DNA from: Ruminococcaceae bacterium UBA1772
Lineage (GTDB): Bacteria; Bacillota; Clostridia; Oscillospirales; Acutalibacteraceae
NCBI GenBank assembly: GCA_002314645.1
Contig: DCGS01000043.1
Span: 1 to 46,056 of the forward strand
Direction: 5' to 3'
DNA: 46,056 bases
A program made the translations under genes and the position numbers. Every line of letters begins with the position of its first letter. Position 1 is the first letter of the stretch. The notes beneath the pieces are model-generated. The model was not told the DNA's origin and searched no databases. It saw nothing but the letters and a program-made list of their open reading frames with translations. Shown in pieces: positions 33,288 through 42,244 of this stretch.

Positions 33288-36095
33288 TTATTTAGATGTG
33301 TCCTGAACAAAGAATGTAGCATATGGCTTTTCGTCCTTCACAGAGCACATAGAAACAATTGTCATTGTACCGTACTGTTCCTTGTCCTTTGTGCGACATC
33401 TGAGCTTAATTGAGCCACCCTTTTCATTGTTAGCAATTTTTTCCTTTATAGTATCTATAGAGAGGAATTTCATAGCTTTTTCCTTATCCTCTTCATGTAC
33501 TATATTGTCTATAAACTTGTCAACTGCACTTTCATAGCTCTGATTGTCAGGTATGTTTAAGAAAGGTGGCTTGGTCTGATATACGCTGTATTTATTTTCG
33601 TCTGCATCAACATAGAAAATAATGTCACAAAAATTAACTACTGTATCATTAATTGCAGATTCAAGAGCCTTATGAGCCTCTTCAAACTGCTTGCTTTCGT
33701 CTTCAGCATGTCCAATAAATACGTATCTTGTTTCTTCCTTGCCATTTCTTTCAAACTTCATCTTAGAAATAATGACTTTAAGATTCATAATCTTTCCACC
33801 AATATTTACTTTAAAGGTAGAAAGAAGCTGTTCTTTACCACTTTCAAATGCCTTTTCAACACTCTCTGTGTTACAGAAATTTATGAATCTTTCTGTATCT
33901 TCTTTAAGTAGAAGTTTTGGTGCATATATTTCAAGTACCCAAGCAATGTCACCAGAGTCTGGCTGATTACCAACCTTTGCATTGTCACAATAGAGCTTTT
34001 TAAATGTTCCTGCACTTGGGTCAAACTCATAAATAAATGTACATACATTCATAAGAGCAGATCTTACAGACTCAGAAATAAGTACCTTTCTTTCTGCCGT
34101 CTTGTCTGTCTTTTGGTTAATAGCTTCTGAATACACATATGCTCTAAAGTCGTTTGAATTAGGATCTGGATTAATTCTAACAATACTAATCTTAGACCAT
34201 TCATATGTATTTGTTTCCTTGCTAAGGATTCGCATTTCAGTAACAATTGTTGTTTCGTTCTGATAGAAGGTTGACATAACAGATATTGGCAAACATCTAT
34301 TCTTAACAACTGCCACATCATCTGGATGAACATACTTGTCTATTATTTTTGCAAATATGCTACTATAGTTGCCACCTTCAAGTTGAACATGCTTCATATT
34401 TTCTGCAATTTTACTTACATTAACATTTACAACCTTAAAAGTATCAGCATTAAAATCTACTTCAAGAAGCATTCCTGGAAGGAGACTCATAATTGATTTC
34501 AATTTCTCAGCTGCAGCAGTTCCGTCATCATCAACAACAATATTTCTGCCAGCCTGGAACTCTGCAGGCATTTCCTTACGTCTGTTACCCTCAAGAAGCA
34601 TAGTGAATCTTGAATGAGGAATTGGTTCTGAGTAAACATAACCTTGAATTATGTCACAACCAATTTCCTTAAGGAAGTTAACCTGCGCCCAATTTTCAAT
34701 ACCTTCAGCAACTGTTTTCATGTTGAGGGCTCTTGACATTGTTACTACGCTGGAAATAAGAGCTTTATCTCTTTCCAAATTGTCACTATCTTTAAAGAAC
34801 AATCTGTCAAGCTTCAATGTGTCCATTGGAAGGTTCTTAAGAATATTGAGCGATGAATATCCTGAACCAAAGTCGTCTATTGAACAAGAGAAACCAACCT
34901 TCTTAAGGCTCATTACTATTTTTCTCAATATTTCAAGGTTCTCAAATACAATGCTTTCAGTAAATTCAAGCTCTAAAAGTCCATCTGGAATATCATATTT
35001 TTCTTTAATTTTTGTATAACGCTTTACGAAGTCAAGTCTGTAGAACTGAAGTCTTGAAACGTTGATGGATACAGGAACAACCTTTATGCCAGCATCCAGC
35101 CACTCTCTCATATTCTTACATACAGTTTCAAATACATACTGGTCAAGGTTAATAATGAAACCGTTCTGTTCAAAGAGTGGAATAAATTTTGCTGGAGACA
35201 TGAATCCAGTCTCTGGGCTATCCCAACGAACAAGCGCCTCAGCACCAACTATTTCACCAGTAGAAACTTCATATTTTGGCTGGAAGTATGCTTTAAACTC
35301 TTCGTTTGCAAGCGCACTTTCCATTCTTCTTTCAAGTTCTTTTTCTGCAATTACACGTTCTCTAATTTCCTCTGTGTAATATGCAATGTGGTACTCAGAG
35401 CTTCCCTTAATAGACTTTTGAGCCATGTTTGCTCTGTCTATCATTTCACTTATTGTAAGGTCTGCATCTGCTTCACCACTGCAGAAAATACCAACATAGA
35501 TTTCTGGCTTATAGTGAGCCTTCTGAATATCTTCAAACCAACAAACGTCATCTATTATGGAGTAAATATATTCAACAAATTCATTCTTGTCTTCGTAAGG
35601 GATAATGGCGGTGTAGTTATCAGCAGAAATACGAGCAAAATATCCGCTGTTTCCTACAGTTTCCTTAATACGTGCCGAAATATACATGAGTAAATTGTCG
35701 CCTACATCATAACCGAACGTGTCATTAATATATTTAAAATTCATAATATCTGAATAAAATACAGCATACTTCTTAGACTTATCCTCAAGCATAAGGTCTG
35801 CTTCTTTTAAGAATCTTTCATAGTTGATTCCGTTGGTAAGTCGGTCGGTGTCTGCATATTTATCCATACGTGTTTCATATTTGTAAAGTGCCAAATATGT
35901 ACTAATTATTGCAAACAGCAAATACGTAAATGCAAGAACTGCAAAGTTCGTATACAAATACAAAGCGGTTGTTGCCAGTTGTAAGTTTATAAGCGCTAGG
36001 ACTACTGCAACAGACGTAATTATACTGTATATGATGACTAGCAGAGCCAGCATTTTCATTTTTACTCGTCTTATTTCTGTGGTTTTGTTACTCAA
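33288..36095 (-). CDS. Membrane protein with degenerate GGDEF, intact EAL and C-terminal PAS-like modules
   Basis: 935 residues from a TTG start at 36095 (GGAGGG six bases upstream); an earlier in-frame start at 36206 would overlap the promoter. Two membrane helices (about 15-38 and 46-71) have almost no external loop. The GGDEF-like domain (about 78-245) has SADNY instead of GGDEF, so cyclase activity is unlikely. The EAL domain (about 260-495) keeps EALVRW, SINVS, the DDFGSGYS aspartates, LKLDR, AEGIE and IQGY, so it should hydrolyse c-di-GMP. The remaining roughly 400 residues form about three PAS-like repeats with VHPDD and VHEED elements. The signal is unknown. It is divergent from a related larger protein. 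Confidence 0.9.
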   Translation of the reverse strand: MSNKTTEIRRVKMKMLALLVIIYSIITSVAVVLALINLQLATTALYLYTNFAVLAFTYLLFAIISTYLALYKYETRMDKYADTDRLTNGINYERFLKEADLMLEDKSKKYAVFYSDIMNFKYINDTFGYDVGDNLLMYISARIKETVGNSGYFARISADNYTAIIPYEDKNEFVEYIYSIIDDVCWFEDIQKAHYKPEIYVGIFCSGEADADLTISEMIDRANMAQKSIKGSSEYHIAYYTEEIRERVIAEKELERRMESALANEEFKAYFQPKYEVSTGEIVGAEALVRWDSPETGFMSPAKFIPLFEQNGFIINLDQYVFETVCKNMREWLDAGIKVVPVSINVSRLQFYRLDFVKRYTKIKEKYDIPDGLLELEFTESIVFENLEILRKIVMSLKKVGFSCSIDDFGSGYSSLNILKNLPMDTLKLDRLFFKDSDNLERDKALISSVVTMSRALNMKTVAEGIENWAQVNFLKEIGCDIIQGYVYSEPIPHSRFTMLLEGNRRKEMPAEFQAGRNIVVDDDGTAAAEKLKSIMSLLPGMLLEVDFNADTFKVVNVNVSKIAENMKHVQLEGGNYSSIFAKIIDKYVHPDDVAVVKNRCLPISVMSTFYQNETTIVTEMRILSKETNTYEWSKISIVRINPDPNSNDFRAYVYSEAINQKTDKTAERKVLISESVRSALMNVCTFIYEFDPSAGTFKKLYCDNAKVGNQPDSGDIAWVLEIYAPKLLLKEDTERFINFCNTESVEKAFESGKEQLLSTFKVNIGGKIMNLKVIISKMKFERNGKEETRYVFIGHAEDESKQFEEAHKALESAINDTVVNFCDIIFYVDADENKYSVYQTKPPFLNIPDNQSYESAVDKFIDNIVHEEDKEKAMKFLSIDTIKEKIANNEKGGSIKLRCRTKDKEQYGTMTIVSMCSVKDEKPYATFFVQDTSK

Positions 36096-36177
36096 GTTTA
36101 TCCCTCCGGAAACGGTATGCGATTTGTTCAAAAAATTCAAAAAACTACGCACTTTTTTATACAAATTTACAGAATAA

Positions 36178-36206
36178 ATTCTAACACCATAACAGCCTTT
36201 TGTCAA
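36178..36206 (-). promoter_or_regulatory. Promoter of the 33288-36095 EAL protein
   Basis: Minus strand TTGACA (36201-36206), 17-base spacer, TAGAAT (36178-36183). The leader to the TTG start is about 76 bases. Confidence 0.8.
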
Positions 36207-36268
36207 CGAGACTAATCAAAGTATTTATATATTTTTAACAAATATTTTCTCATTATATTAAATAACAC

Positions 36269-36297
36269 TATACATTCGATTAATATCTTGTTATAAT
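36269..36297 (+). promoter_or_regulatory. Candidate promoter of the 36336-40463 EAL protein
   Basis: TATACA (36269-36274), 17-base spacer, TATAAT (36292-36297), 39 bases before the start codon. The -10 is perfect and the -35 matches four of six bases. It lies back to back with the partner promoter, about 60 bases away. Confidence 0.5.
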
Positions 36298-36335
36298 TTG
36301 TATGTATATCTCTATTATTGGGAGGTTAAGCCCCT

Positions 36336-39300
36336 ATGCATACGGATCAAAAACGAATTAATAAAAGCATAATTATATTTGGTGGCGTTGCAACTGTCTT
36401 TGTAATTGTATTCTTAACAGTTCTAACTTTTACCTATGGTAAGACTCAGCAAATTGCAGAAGACTCTCTTCTTCAGTCCACAGCAGACACTGTAGCAACT
36501 ATGGAAATGGAAGTTGAAACTGACACGAGACAAACAGAAGCAATTGCTGAAATTTTTTCGTATGAGCTCCAGAACTATACACCTGAAAAGTACGGTTCTC
36601 TTGTAGCTTATACGCTTAAAAAGTCAGTTTCACCAACCTGTACTTCTATAATATTAATTGCAAATGGTCACTACTATTACAGTAATGGCGAAAGTGGGTT
36701 AGTTACTAACGCCAAAAATACCGAACTAAAAAAGCTGTTGGATACAGAAGTAGATTTCTACAAAGGTAAAGACCGAGTAACTGGAAACACAGTTACAATG
36801 ATGATAAAAGATTTTAAGGATAGTGAAGGACGCAAATGCCAAGTTGTATGTTTATATGACTACACTGATCTTCTTGATAATTCCTATTCAAACAAGTACT
36901 ATGCAGAAGATGGCATAGACATTATTTATCAGTCAAATGGTAACATTCTTTATTCATCTAAAAATGGTGAAGATATATTCAAAGATGACACAAACATTTT
37001 TGAGGTAATAGACAAGTTAAAGGTTAGTAATAACCCGCCTAGAACAAAAACATATAAAGGCATAGTTTCAAAGGTAACAACAGTTGAAATAGATGGAATA
37101 AAGTATGCTGTATCCTATACAAATAGAGATAGTTCAAAATATAACTTTGATATTGCTCGCGTAGTACCTACTAAAGTTTTATTCTCAGCAACTGGTAATC
37201 TTTTAAGCACTATTTTTGTATCATCTGTTTTGCTTTTCTTCATTATTGCTACTCTTGCTTACAGATTCTTTAAAGCAACAAGAAACACAGCGGAGAAAAT
37301 ACAAAATATTGCCTATAAAGATCCTCTTACAGGATATCCAAACTTCGCAAAATTTAAAGAAGACGCTACTGAAATGTTAAACGGCAAGGATGCAGGCGAA
37401 TACTATATTGCATGTGCCGACATTGTTGGATTTAGATATATAAACGATGCATTCGGTTATGACATAGGAGACAAAATCCTCATTGAAATCTCAAAGAACA
37501 TTGATGATCTCCTAGAGGAAGATGAAATATTCTCACGTATTTCTGGTGACAAATTCGTTTTCATTACGAAACGTGACCTAAGTGACACAGAAAACGAAAT
37601 GTTCCTTTACAAGTTAACAGAAAGAGTAAGTACTATAGGTCCTCTTGCTAAGTCTCATATTAGACTTGAATTCCAAATGGGTATTTACAAGATTCAGCCA
37701 GAAGACATTGAAACTCTTTCAATAAACGCAATGTATGACCGTTGCCTTGTTGCACTCTATTCAATTGAACATAGCGACACAGGTATTGCCGTATATGACG
37801 CAGCAATTTACAACGAACAGGTTGAAAAGAAGAACATAGAATCTAAAATGCATAAAGCTCTCCAAAACGGCGAGTTCAGAGTATATGTTCAGCCAAAATA
37901 CAGAACTGCTAACGGAAAGCTTGCTGCTGGTGAAGCTCTCATAAGATGGGTAGACCCAGAGAAGGGCCTCATTCCACCAGTAAAATTCATTCCTCTTTTT
38001 GAACAGAACAGATTTGTTCATGATGTAGACCTTTACGTAATGGAAGTAGTTGCAAGATTCCAAAGAATGCGACTAAACGAAGGTCTTCCAGTAGTTCCAA
38101 TTTCACTTAATATTTCACCTGTTGAAATTACAATGCCAAACTTTAAGGAGTCATATATTTCTATTAAGGAGAAATATGACATTCCAGACAAGTTAATTGA
38201 ACTTGAATTCACTGAAGGTATTTTCTTCGAGGATGAAAAGTACTTCCAAAACTTAATTAGGGACTTCCAAAGCCACGGCTTTACCTGTTCAATAGATGAC
38301 TTTGGTTCAGGATACTCTTCTCTTAACATTCTTAAATCACTCCCTGTTGATACACTTAAGCTTGACAGAATATTCTTCAAAGAAAGTGACAACATTGCAC
38401 GTGACCGTTCAGTTGTTAGAAGCGTAGTTTCCATGGCTAGAGCTCTTAACATTAAGACTGTTGCTGAAGGCGTTGAAACTATGGAAGCCGTTGACTTCCT
38501 TAAACTCATTGGTTGTACTCTCATCCAAGGCTATATTTACTCAAAGCCTCTTCCTCTAACTGAGTTTGAAGAACATCTTAACAGTGAGAATATAGACACA
38601 GACGAGGATATAGATTTAGACTTCGACAAGTTTGAAGCCGTACCACTTGATGTACCTCTTACAAACTCAATAGATAACTCTCTTAGAAGTACATATACTG
38701 CCATTTGTGAAATAAACACAAACGGAAACATTTTCCACATGTACTACCCTGGAGAACCTTCAGGAAAGTTTGAAAGAATTGCTGAGCGTGGATTCTTCTC
38801 ATCATTTATTAATGATGTAATTCCAAAGTATGTTCATCCAAAGGATGTAGATAATGTACTTAACTACATGAATCCAATTAATCTTGTTGAACACTTTAAG
38901 ACAAACAAAGAATTAGATTTTGAGTACAGACACCTTCGCAAGAACGGTTCTTATTCCTGGATGAAAATCCATATTATTAAAGCAAGTGGTGGTAGATCAG
39001 ACAGCCAGGTATTCTTTGCATACTTCAATGTAATTGACAACTACAAAGAAACTGAAGAAAAACTTGAGGCCTTCCAAAATCGTTTTTCAAGTGTTTATTC
39101 TACATTTAATGGTGTCGTATTTGAAATAGACATTGAAACAAAGCTTCTTGAAAAACTTGAAAGCCACACAAGTACACTTGCAATACTCAAAGATGGTACA
39201 AGTTATGATGATGCAAGAAAATTCATCAATGAAAACATTATTCATCCAGATTACAAAGAAATCATTTCTTCTGTAGTAGATATTGAAAACATTAAAGCTT

Positions 39301-40463
39301 ACTTTAAAGAAAACAATAACACACCTCTTGTTGTTGAAGTGCTTTGTAAACCATCAAGAAAAGTTGATTATTATCACTCTTATGTTGCTACATATACATT
39401 ACAGACAAACCAGAAGCTTCTCCTTTCAATTCTCGACAATACTGAAGAGAAAACCCGAGAGGCTATGGATACATTAAAGAAGAAGGTTACAACTGCTGCA
39501 TTCTCAAATGTATATGACAGCGTAAACCATATCTTGCTGGACAAGGATGAGTTTGAACTTAGTGAATACATTACAATTTCCAAAGAGGAAAAATACACAG
39601 AAGGTAAATATTCAACATATTTGAATGCTCACCTTATTCAAACTGTTCCTGAATCTGACAGAGAGACCTTTAGTCAAATCTTCTCTCTTGAAGCTTTAAA
39701 GAATCTTTGGAATAGTGGCAATACTCATACAAGTGTTACTTATCAAGCTTCAAGCAATTCAAATCCAAATAAATATGAGTGGTTTGAATCGCTGATTATT
39801 GCAAACCGACTAACCTTTGGTAAAGAAAAGCACGTTTTCATTTTCACAAGGTCAATAGATGAACAGAAAGAGACGGAAAAAGCTCTCAACGAATATGCAC
39901 ATCGTCTTAGCTACTCACTTGCAATGTACGAATATGCATATAGCGTTGATATTGAAACTGAAAACGTCGATTTAATTGGTGGTCTTTCTCTTGACTCAGA
40001 CTTCTTCAACGAAGAAGATATGACTTATTCACAAATAACCAACACCATTAAGAATAAGTTAATCAGTGAAGATGATAGAATGGCATTCAGACGCCTCACC
40101 TATCTTGACAACCTCATTGAATATTTCTCACACAATTCTCCAACTATTGTTAAATACTTTGCTTGTGAAAGCGAGCCAAACAAGGTTATAGAAATATCTA
40201 TAATCTATGGTTCTAGAGAGCAGAAGATAACTATTTACATTAGAAAGCTTGATCGTGAAAATATTTCAAAGGAAGCTTTGTATTCAACAAGCAGTGAAGT
40301 ATCACCTGAAATAGTATCTGAAATCCCTCTTGTCACTGAGGAATCTAAAGGTGCTCCAGTAGATGGAACAGACCTTGAATACGAAAACTTAAAATCTGCC
40401 AACAGTTCAATTTCTAACCAAATTTCAAAACGTCTTGAAGATATTAGAAATGAACTAAGTTAA
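36336..40463 (+). CDS. Large sensor with Cache-like ectodomain, degenerate GGDEF, intact EAL and repeated PAS-like modules
   Basis: 1375 residues. A membrane helix (12-34), an extracytoplasmic Cache-like region (about 35-287) and a second helix (288-310) are followed by a GGDEF-like domain (about 325-480) with SGDKF, whose Glu-to-Lys change should abolish cyclase activity although the metal-site Asp (ADIVGF) remains. The EAL domain (about 495-745) has EALIRW, SLNIS, ELEFTEG, DDFGSGYSS, LKLDR, AEGVE and IQGY intact, predicting c-di-GMP phosphodiesterase activity. About 600 further residues hold roughly four PAS-like modules, the first with VHPKD and SWMKIH. GGGAGG precedes the ATG. It is a paralogue of the divergent gene. 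Ligand unknown. Confidence 0.9.
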   Translation: MHTDQKRINKSIIIFGGVATVFVIVFLTVLTFTYGKTQQIAEDSLLQSTADTVATMEMEVETDTRQTEAIAEIFSYELQNYTPEKYGSLVAYTLKKSVSPTCTSIILIANGHYYYSNGESGLVTNAKNTELKKLLDTEVDFYKGKDRVTGNTVTMMIKDFKDSEGRKCQVVCLYDYTDLLDNSYSNKYYAEDGIDIIYQSNGNILYSSKNGEDIFKDDTNIFEVIDKLKVSNNPPRTKTYKGIVSKVTTVEIDGIKYAVSYTNRDSSKYNFDIARVVPTKVLFSATGNLLSTIFVSSVLLFFIIATLAYRFFKATRNTAEKIQNIAYKDPLTGYPNFAKFKEDATEMLNGKDAGEYYIACADIVGFRYINDAFGYDIGDKILIEISKNIDDLLEEDEIFSRISGDKFVFITKRDLSDTENEMFLYKLTERVSTIGPLAKSHIRLEFQMGIYKIQPEDIETLSINAMYDRCLVALYSIEHSDTGIAVYDAAIYNEQVEKKNIESKMHKALQNGEFRVYVQPKYRTANGKLAAGEALIRWVDPEKGLIPPVKFIPLFEQNRFVHDVDLYVMEVVARFQRMRLNEGLPVVPISLNISPVEITMPNFKESYISIKEKYDIPDKLIELEFTEGIFFEDEKYFQNLIRDFQSHGFTCSIDDFGSGYSSLNILKSLPVDTLKLDRIFFKESDNIARDRSVVRSVVSMARALNIKTVAEGVETMEAVDFLKLIGCTLIQGYIYSKPLPLTEFEEHLNSENIDTDEDIDLDFDKFEAVPLDVPLTNSIDNSLRSTYTAICEINTNGNIFHMYYPGEPSGKFERIAERGFFSSFINDVIPKYVHPKDVDNVLNYMNPINLVEHFKTNKELDFEYRHLRKNGSYSWMKIHIIKASGGRSDSQVFFAYFNVIDNYKETEEKLEAFQNRFSSVYSTFNGVVFEIDIETKLLEKLESHTSTLAILKDGTSYDDARKFINENIIHPDYKEIISSVVDIENIKAYFKENNNTPLVVEVLCKPSRKVDYYHSYVATYTLQTNQKLLLSILDNTEEKTREAMDTLKKKVTTAAFSNVYDSVNHILLDKDEFELSEYITISKEEKYTEGKYSTYLNAHLIQTVPESDRETFSQIFSLEALKNLWNSGNTHTSVTYQASSNSNPNKYEWFESLIIANRLTFGKEKHVFIFTRSIDEQKETEKALNEYAHRLSYSLAMYEYAYSVDIETENVDLIGGLSLDSDFFNEEDMTYSQITNTIKNKLISEDDRMAFRRLTYLDNLIEYFSHNSPTIVKYFACESEPNKVIEISIIYGSREQKITIYIRKLDRENISKEALYSTSSEVSPEIVSEIPLVTEESKGAPVDGTDLEYENLKSANSSISNQISKRLEDIRNELS

Positions 40464-40469
40464 AAACTA

Positions 40470-40502
40470 AAAGGACTTCAAGAATTCTTGAAGTCCTTTT
40501 TA
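40470..40502 (+). terminator. Terminator after the large EAL protein gene
   Basis: AAAGGACTTCAAG-AATT-CTTGAAGTCCTTT (40470-40499) followed by TTTTTAT, seven bases past the stop. Confidence 0.9.
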
Positions 40503-40520
40503 TATTGTAATTAATAATAC

Positions 40521-40549
40521 TTGTATAATAATTAACAATTTGATAAAAT
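40521..40549 (+). promoter_or_regulatory. Promoter of the mscL-larC-antiporter unit
   Basis: TTGTAT (40521-40526), 17-base spacer, TAAAAT (40544-40549), about 45 bases before the mscL start. An alternative TATAAT occurs at 40523 but lacks a -35. Confidence 0.65.
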
Positions 40550-40594
40550 ACTGTCATGCAATTTTTTAATTTATATAAAAAAGGAGAATGAAAA

Positions 40595-41008
40595 ATGGCA
40601 GAAGAAAAAAAGGGCTTTGTAGCTGAATTCAAAGAATTTATTGCAAGAGGAAACGTAATGGATATGGCTGTCGGCGTTGTTGTAGGTGGCGCTTTCACAG
40701 CAATCGTTAACGCTCTCATTGAAAGCATTATCAACCCAATCATTACACTCATTGCAGGACAGGCTGATTTCTCATCAGTAACTGTTGGTATTTTCCCAAT
40801 TGGTACACTTATTAGTGCAATCATCAACTTCCTCCTCATTTCACTTGTTGTATTCACAATGGTTCGTACACTCAACAAGGTTAAGGACAAAACTTCAAAG
40901 AAGGAAGAAGCTGTTGAAGAAGTAGTAGAAGAAGCTCCAGCTGCTCCAACAGAGGCAGAGCTGCTTGCTGAAATTCGCGACCTTCTCATAGCAAACAATA
41001 CAAAATAA
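40595..41008 (+). CDS. mscL: Large-conductance mechanosensitive channel MscL
   Basis: 137 residues. An N-terminal amphipathic segment FVAEFKEFIARGNVMDMAVG leads into the pore helix with GVVVGGAFTAIV, then a periplasmic loop, the second helix (IGTLISAIINFLLISLVVF) and a cytoplasmic C-terminal helix after an acidic Glu/Ala/Pro linker. It opens under membrane tension to release solutes during hypo-osmotic shock. AAGGAG precedes the ATG. The larC-like gene follows after 15 bases, so they are probably cotranscribed. Confidence 0.96.
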   Translation: MAEEKKGFVAEFKEFIARGNVMDMAVGVVVGGAFTAIVNALIESIINPIITLIAGQADFSSVTVGIFPIGTLISAIINFLLISLVVFTMVRTLNKVKDKTSKKEEAVEEVVEEAPAAPTEAELLAEIRDLLIANNTK

Positions 41009-41023
41009 AGGAATTAACCCAAA

Positions 41024-42214
41024 ATGAAGACTCTTTACATAGATTGTTGCAATGGTGCTGCAGGTGACATGCTTTCAGCTGCTCTTTGGGAACTTATTGA
41101 CGACAAAGAAGAATTCCTAGAAGAACTCAATGCAGCTGGCATACCTGGCGTTAAGACTTACGCCATTCCATCTGTAAAGTGTGGCGTTACTGGCACACAC
41201 TTTAAGGTTGAAATATACGGCGAAGAAGAAAAGCCAGGAGAAAAAGTGCTTGCACTTGAAGAAAAGCATCATGAGTATATGCACCAGCATGGCATAGAGC
41301 ATCATCATGATCATGAGCATGAACATCATCATGACCATGAGCATGAGCATCATCATGATCATGCGCATGATCATCACCACAGTTCACTTGGTGACATTGA
41401 AAGATTAATTAGATCGCTCAATGTTTCTGAGACTGTAAAAACAGATGCAATAAACGTTTATAAGCTTATTGCTGAAGCAGAAAGCCAGGTACATGGTGAA
41501 ACTGTTGTTGACGTTCACTTCCATGAGGTTGGAATGAAGGATGCCGTAGCAGATATTGTTGCTGTTTCAATGCTTATTGAAAAGCTTGCTCCAGACTTTA
41601 TTCTTGCATCTTCAGTTCATACAGGTTCAGGAAAAATCAAGTGTGCTCACGGTATTCTTCCAGTCCCTGCCCCAGCAACTTCAATCCTTCTTCAAGGAAT
41701 TCCTGTATATGCTACAGACGTTCAAGGAGAGCTTTGTACACCAACTGGTGCTGCACTTCTTAAATACTTTGTTTCAAACTTTGGTCCAATGCCTGTTATG
41801 AACATGGAAAACATTGGATATGGTATGGGTACAAAGGACTTTGAAACCGCAAATTACCTTCGTGCAATTTGGGGTAACTCAGATAACAATATTAAAACTG
41901 GTTATGATGCACCACACCATAAGCAGACACATGAACACCATCCGGTAAATCATTCTGCTGAGCAGAAGAAGGCAGTTCTTAATAGAGTTTCACGTTCTAT
42001 TGGGCATCTTGAATCTGTAAAAAGAATGATTGAAAACGATAGTGACGCAGGAGATGTTCTCATTCAGCTCTCAGCTGTTCAGTCTTCAATTAACAGTACA
42101 GCAAGAGTAATTATTAAAGAGCACTTCAAGCACTCAATCAAAAATGCTTCAAAGACAAATGACGACAAAGCTTTTGACAGTCTTTATGGCATAATTGATA
42201 AGTTCTTAAAATAA
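41024..42214 (+). CDS. larC: LarC1-like nickel-insertion protein with His-rich insert, fused to a CsoR/RcnR-like domain
   Basis: 396 residues. LarC1/DUF111 motifs run through about residue 284: YIDCCNGAAGDMLSAAL, VDVHFHEVGMKDAVADIV, IKCAHGILPVPAPAT, GELCTPTGAALL, IGYGMGTKDF, NYLRAIW. A His-rich insert (82-119, built from HHHDHEHE units) could bind nickel. The LarC2 domain that normally follows is absent. Instead residues about 303-380 resemble the CsoR/RcnR/FrmR helical family: AEQKKAVLNRVSRSIGHLES, then VLIQLSAVQSSINS and IIKEHFKHSIKNA. The two usual Cys ligands appear replaced by Ala and Ser, while the His of EHF is kept. LarC acts with LarB and LarE on the nickel-pincer cofactor of lactate racemase; neither is in this window. 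The fusion is read from sequence but needs profile confirmation. Confidence 0.82.
   Translation: MKTLYIDCCNGAAGDMLSAALWELIDDKEEFLEELNAAGIPGVKTYAIPSVKCGVTGTHFKVEIYGEEEKPGEKVLALEEKHHEYMHQHGIEHHHDHEHEHHHDHEHEHHHDHAHDHHHSSLGDIERLIRSLNVSETVKTDAINVYKLIAEAESQVHGETVVDVHFHEVGMKDAVADIVAVSMLIEKLAPDFILASSVHTGSGKIKCAHGILPVPAPATSILLQGIPVYATDVQGELCTPTGAALLKYFVSNFGPMPVMNMENIGYGMGTKDFETANYLRAIWGNSDNNIKTGYDAPHHKQTHEHHPVNHSAEQKKAVLNRVSRSIGHLESVKRMIENDSDAGDVLIQLSAVQSSINSTARVIIKEHFKHSIKNASKTNDDKAFDSLYGIIDKFLK
41300..41371 (+). repeat. Three 24-bp units encoding HHHDHEHE-type repeats
   Basis: Inside the larC-like gene, three consecutive 24-base units encode HHHDHEHE, HHHDHEHE and HHHDHAHD. The units differ at synonymous positions (gat/gac, gaa/gag), so they are not fresh duplications. 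They are followed by HHH. Confidence 0.85.
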
Positions 42215-42244
42215 CATATATAAAACAAATTTGGAGGCATTTAA

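Noticed and set aside
41117..41387. Minus-strand ORFs rich in Met/Asp/His opposite the His-rich repeat
   Set aside because: They are antisense shadows of the HHHDHEHE-coding repeat, with no start signals or domains.
41876..42214. A LarC2 domain reachable by programmed frameshift, as in Lactobacillus plantarum LarC
   Set aside because: The in-frame continuation is a different helical domain that fills the gap to the stop, and no LarC2-like reading appears in the other frames before the next gene.
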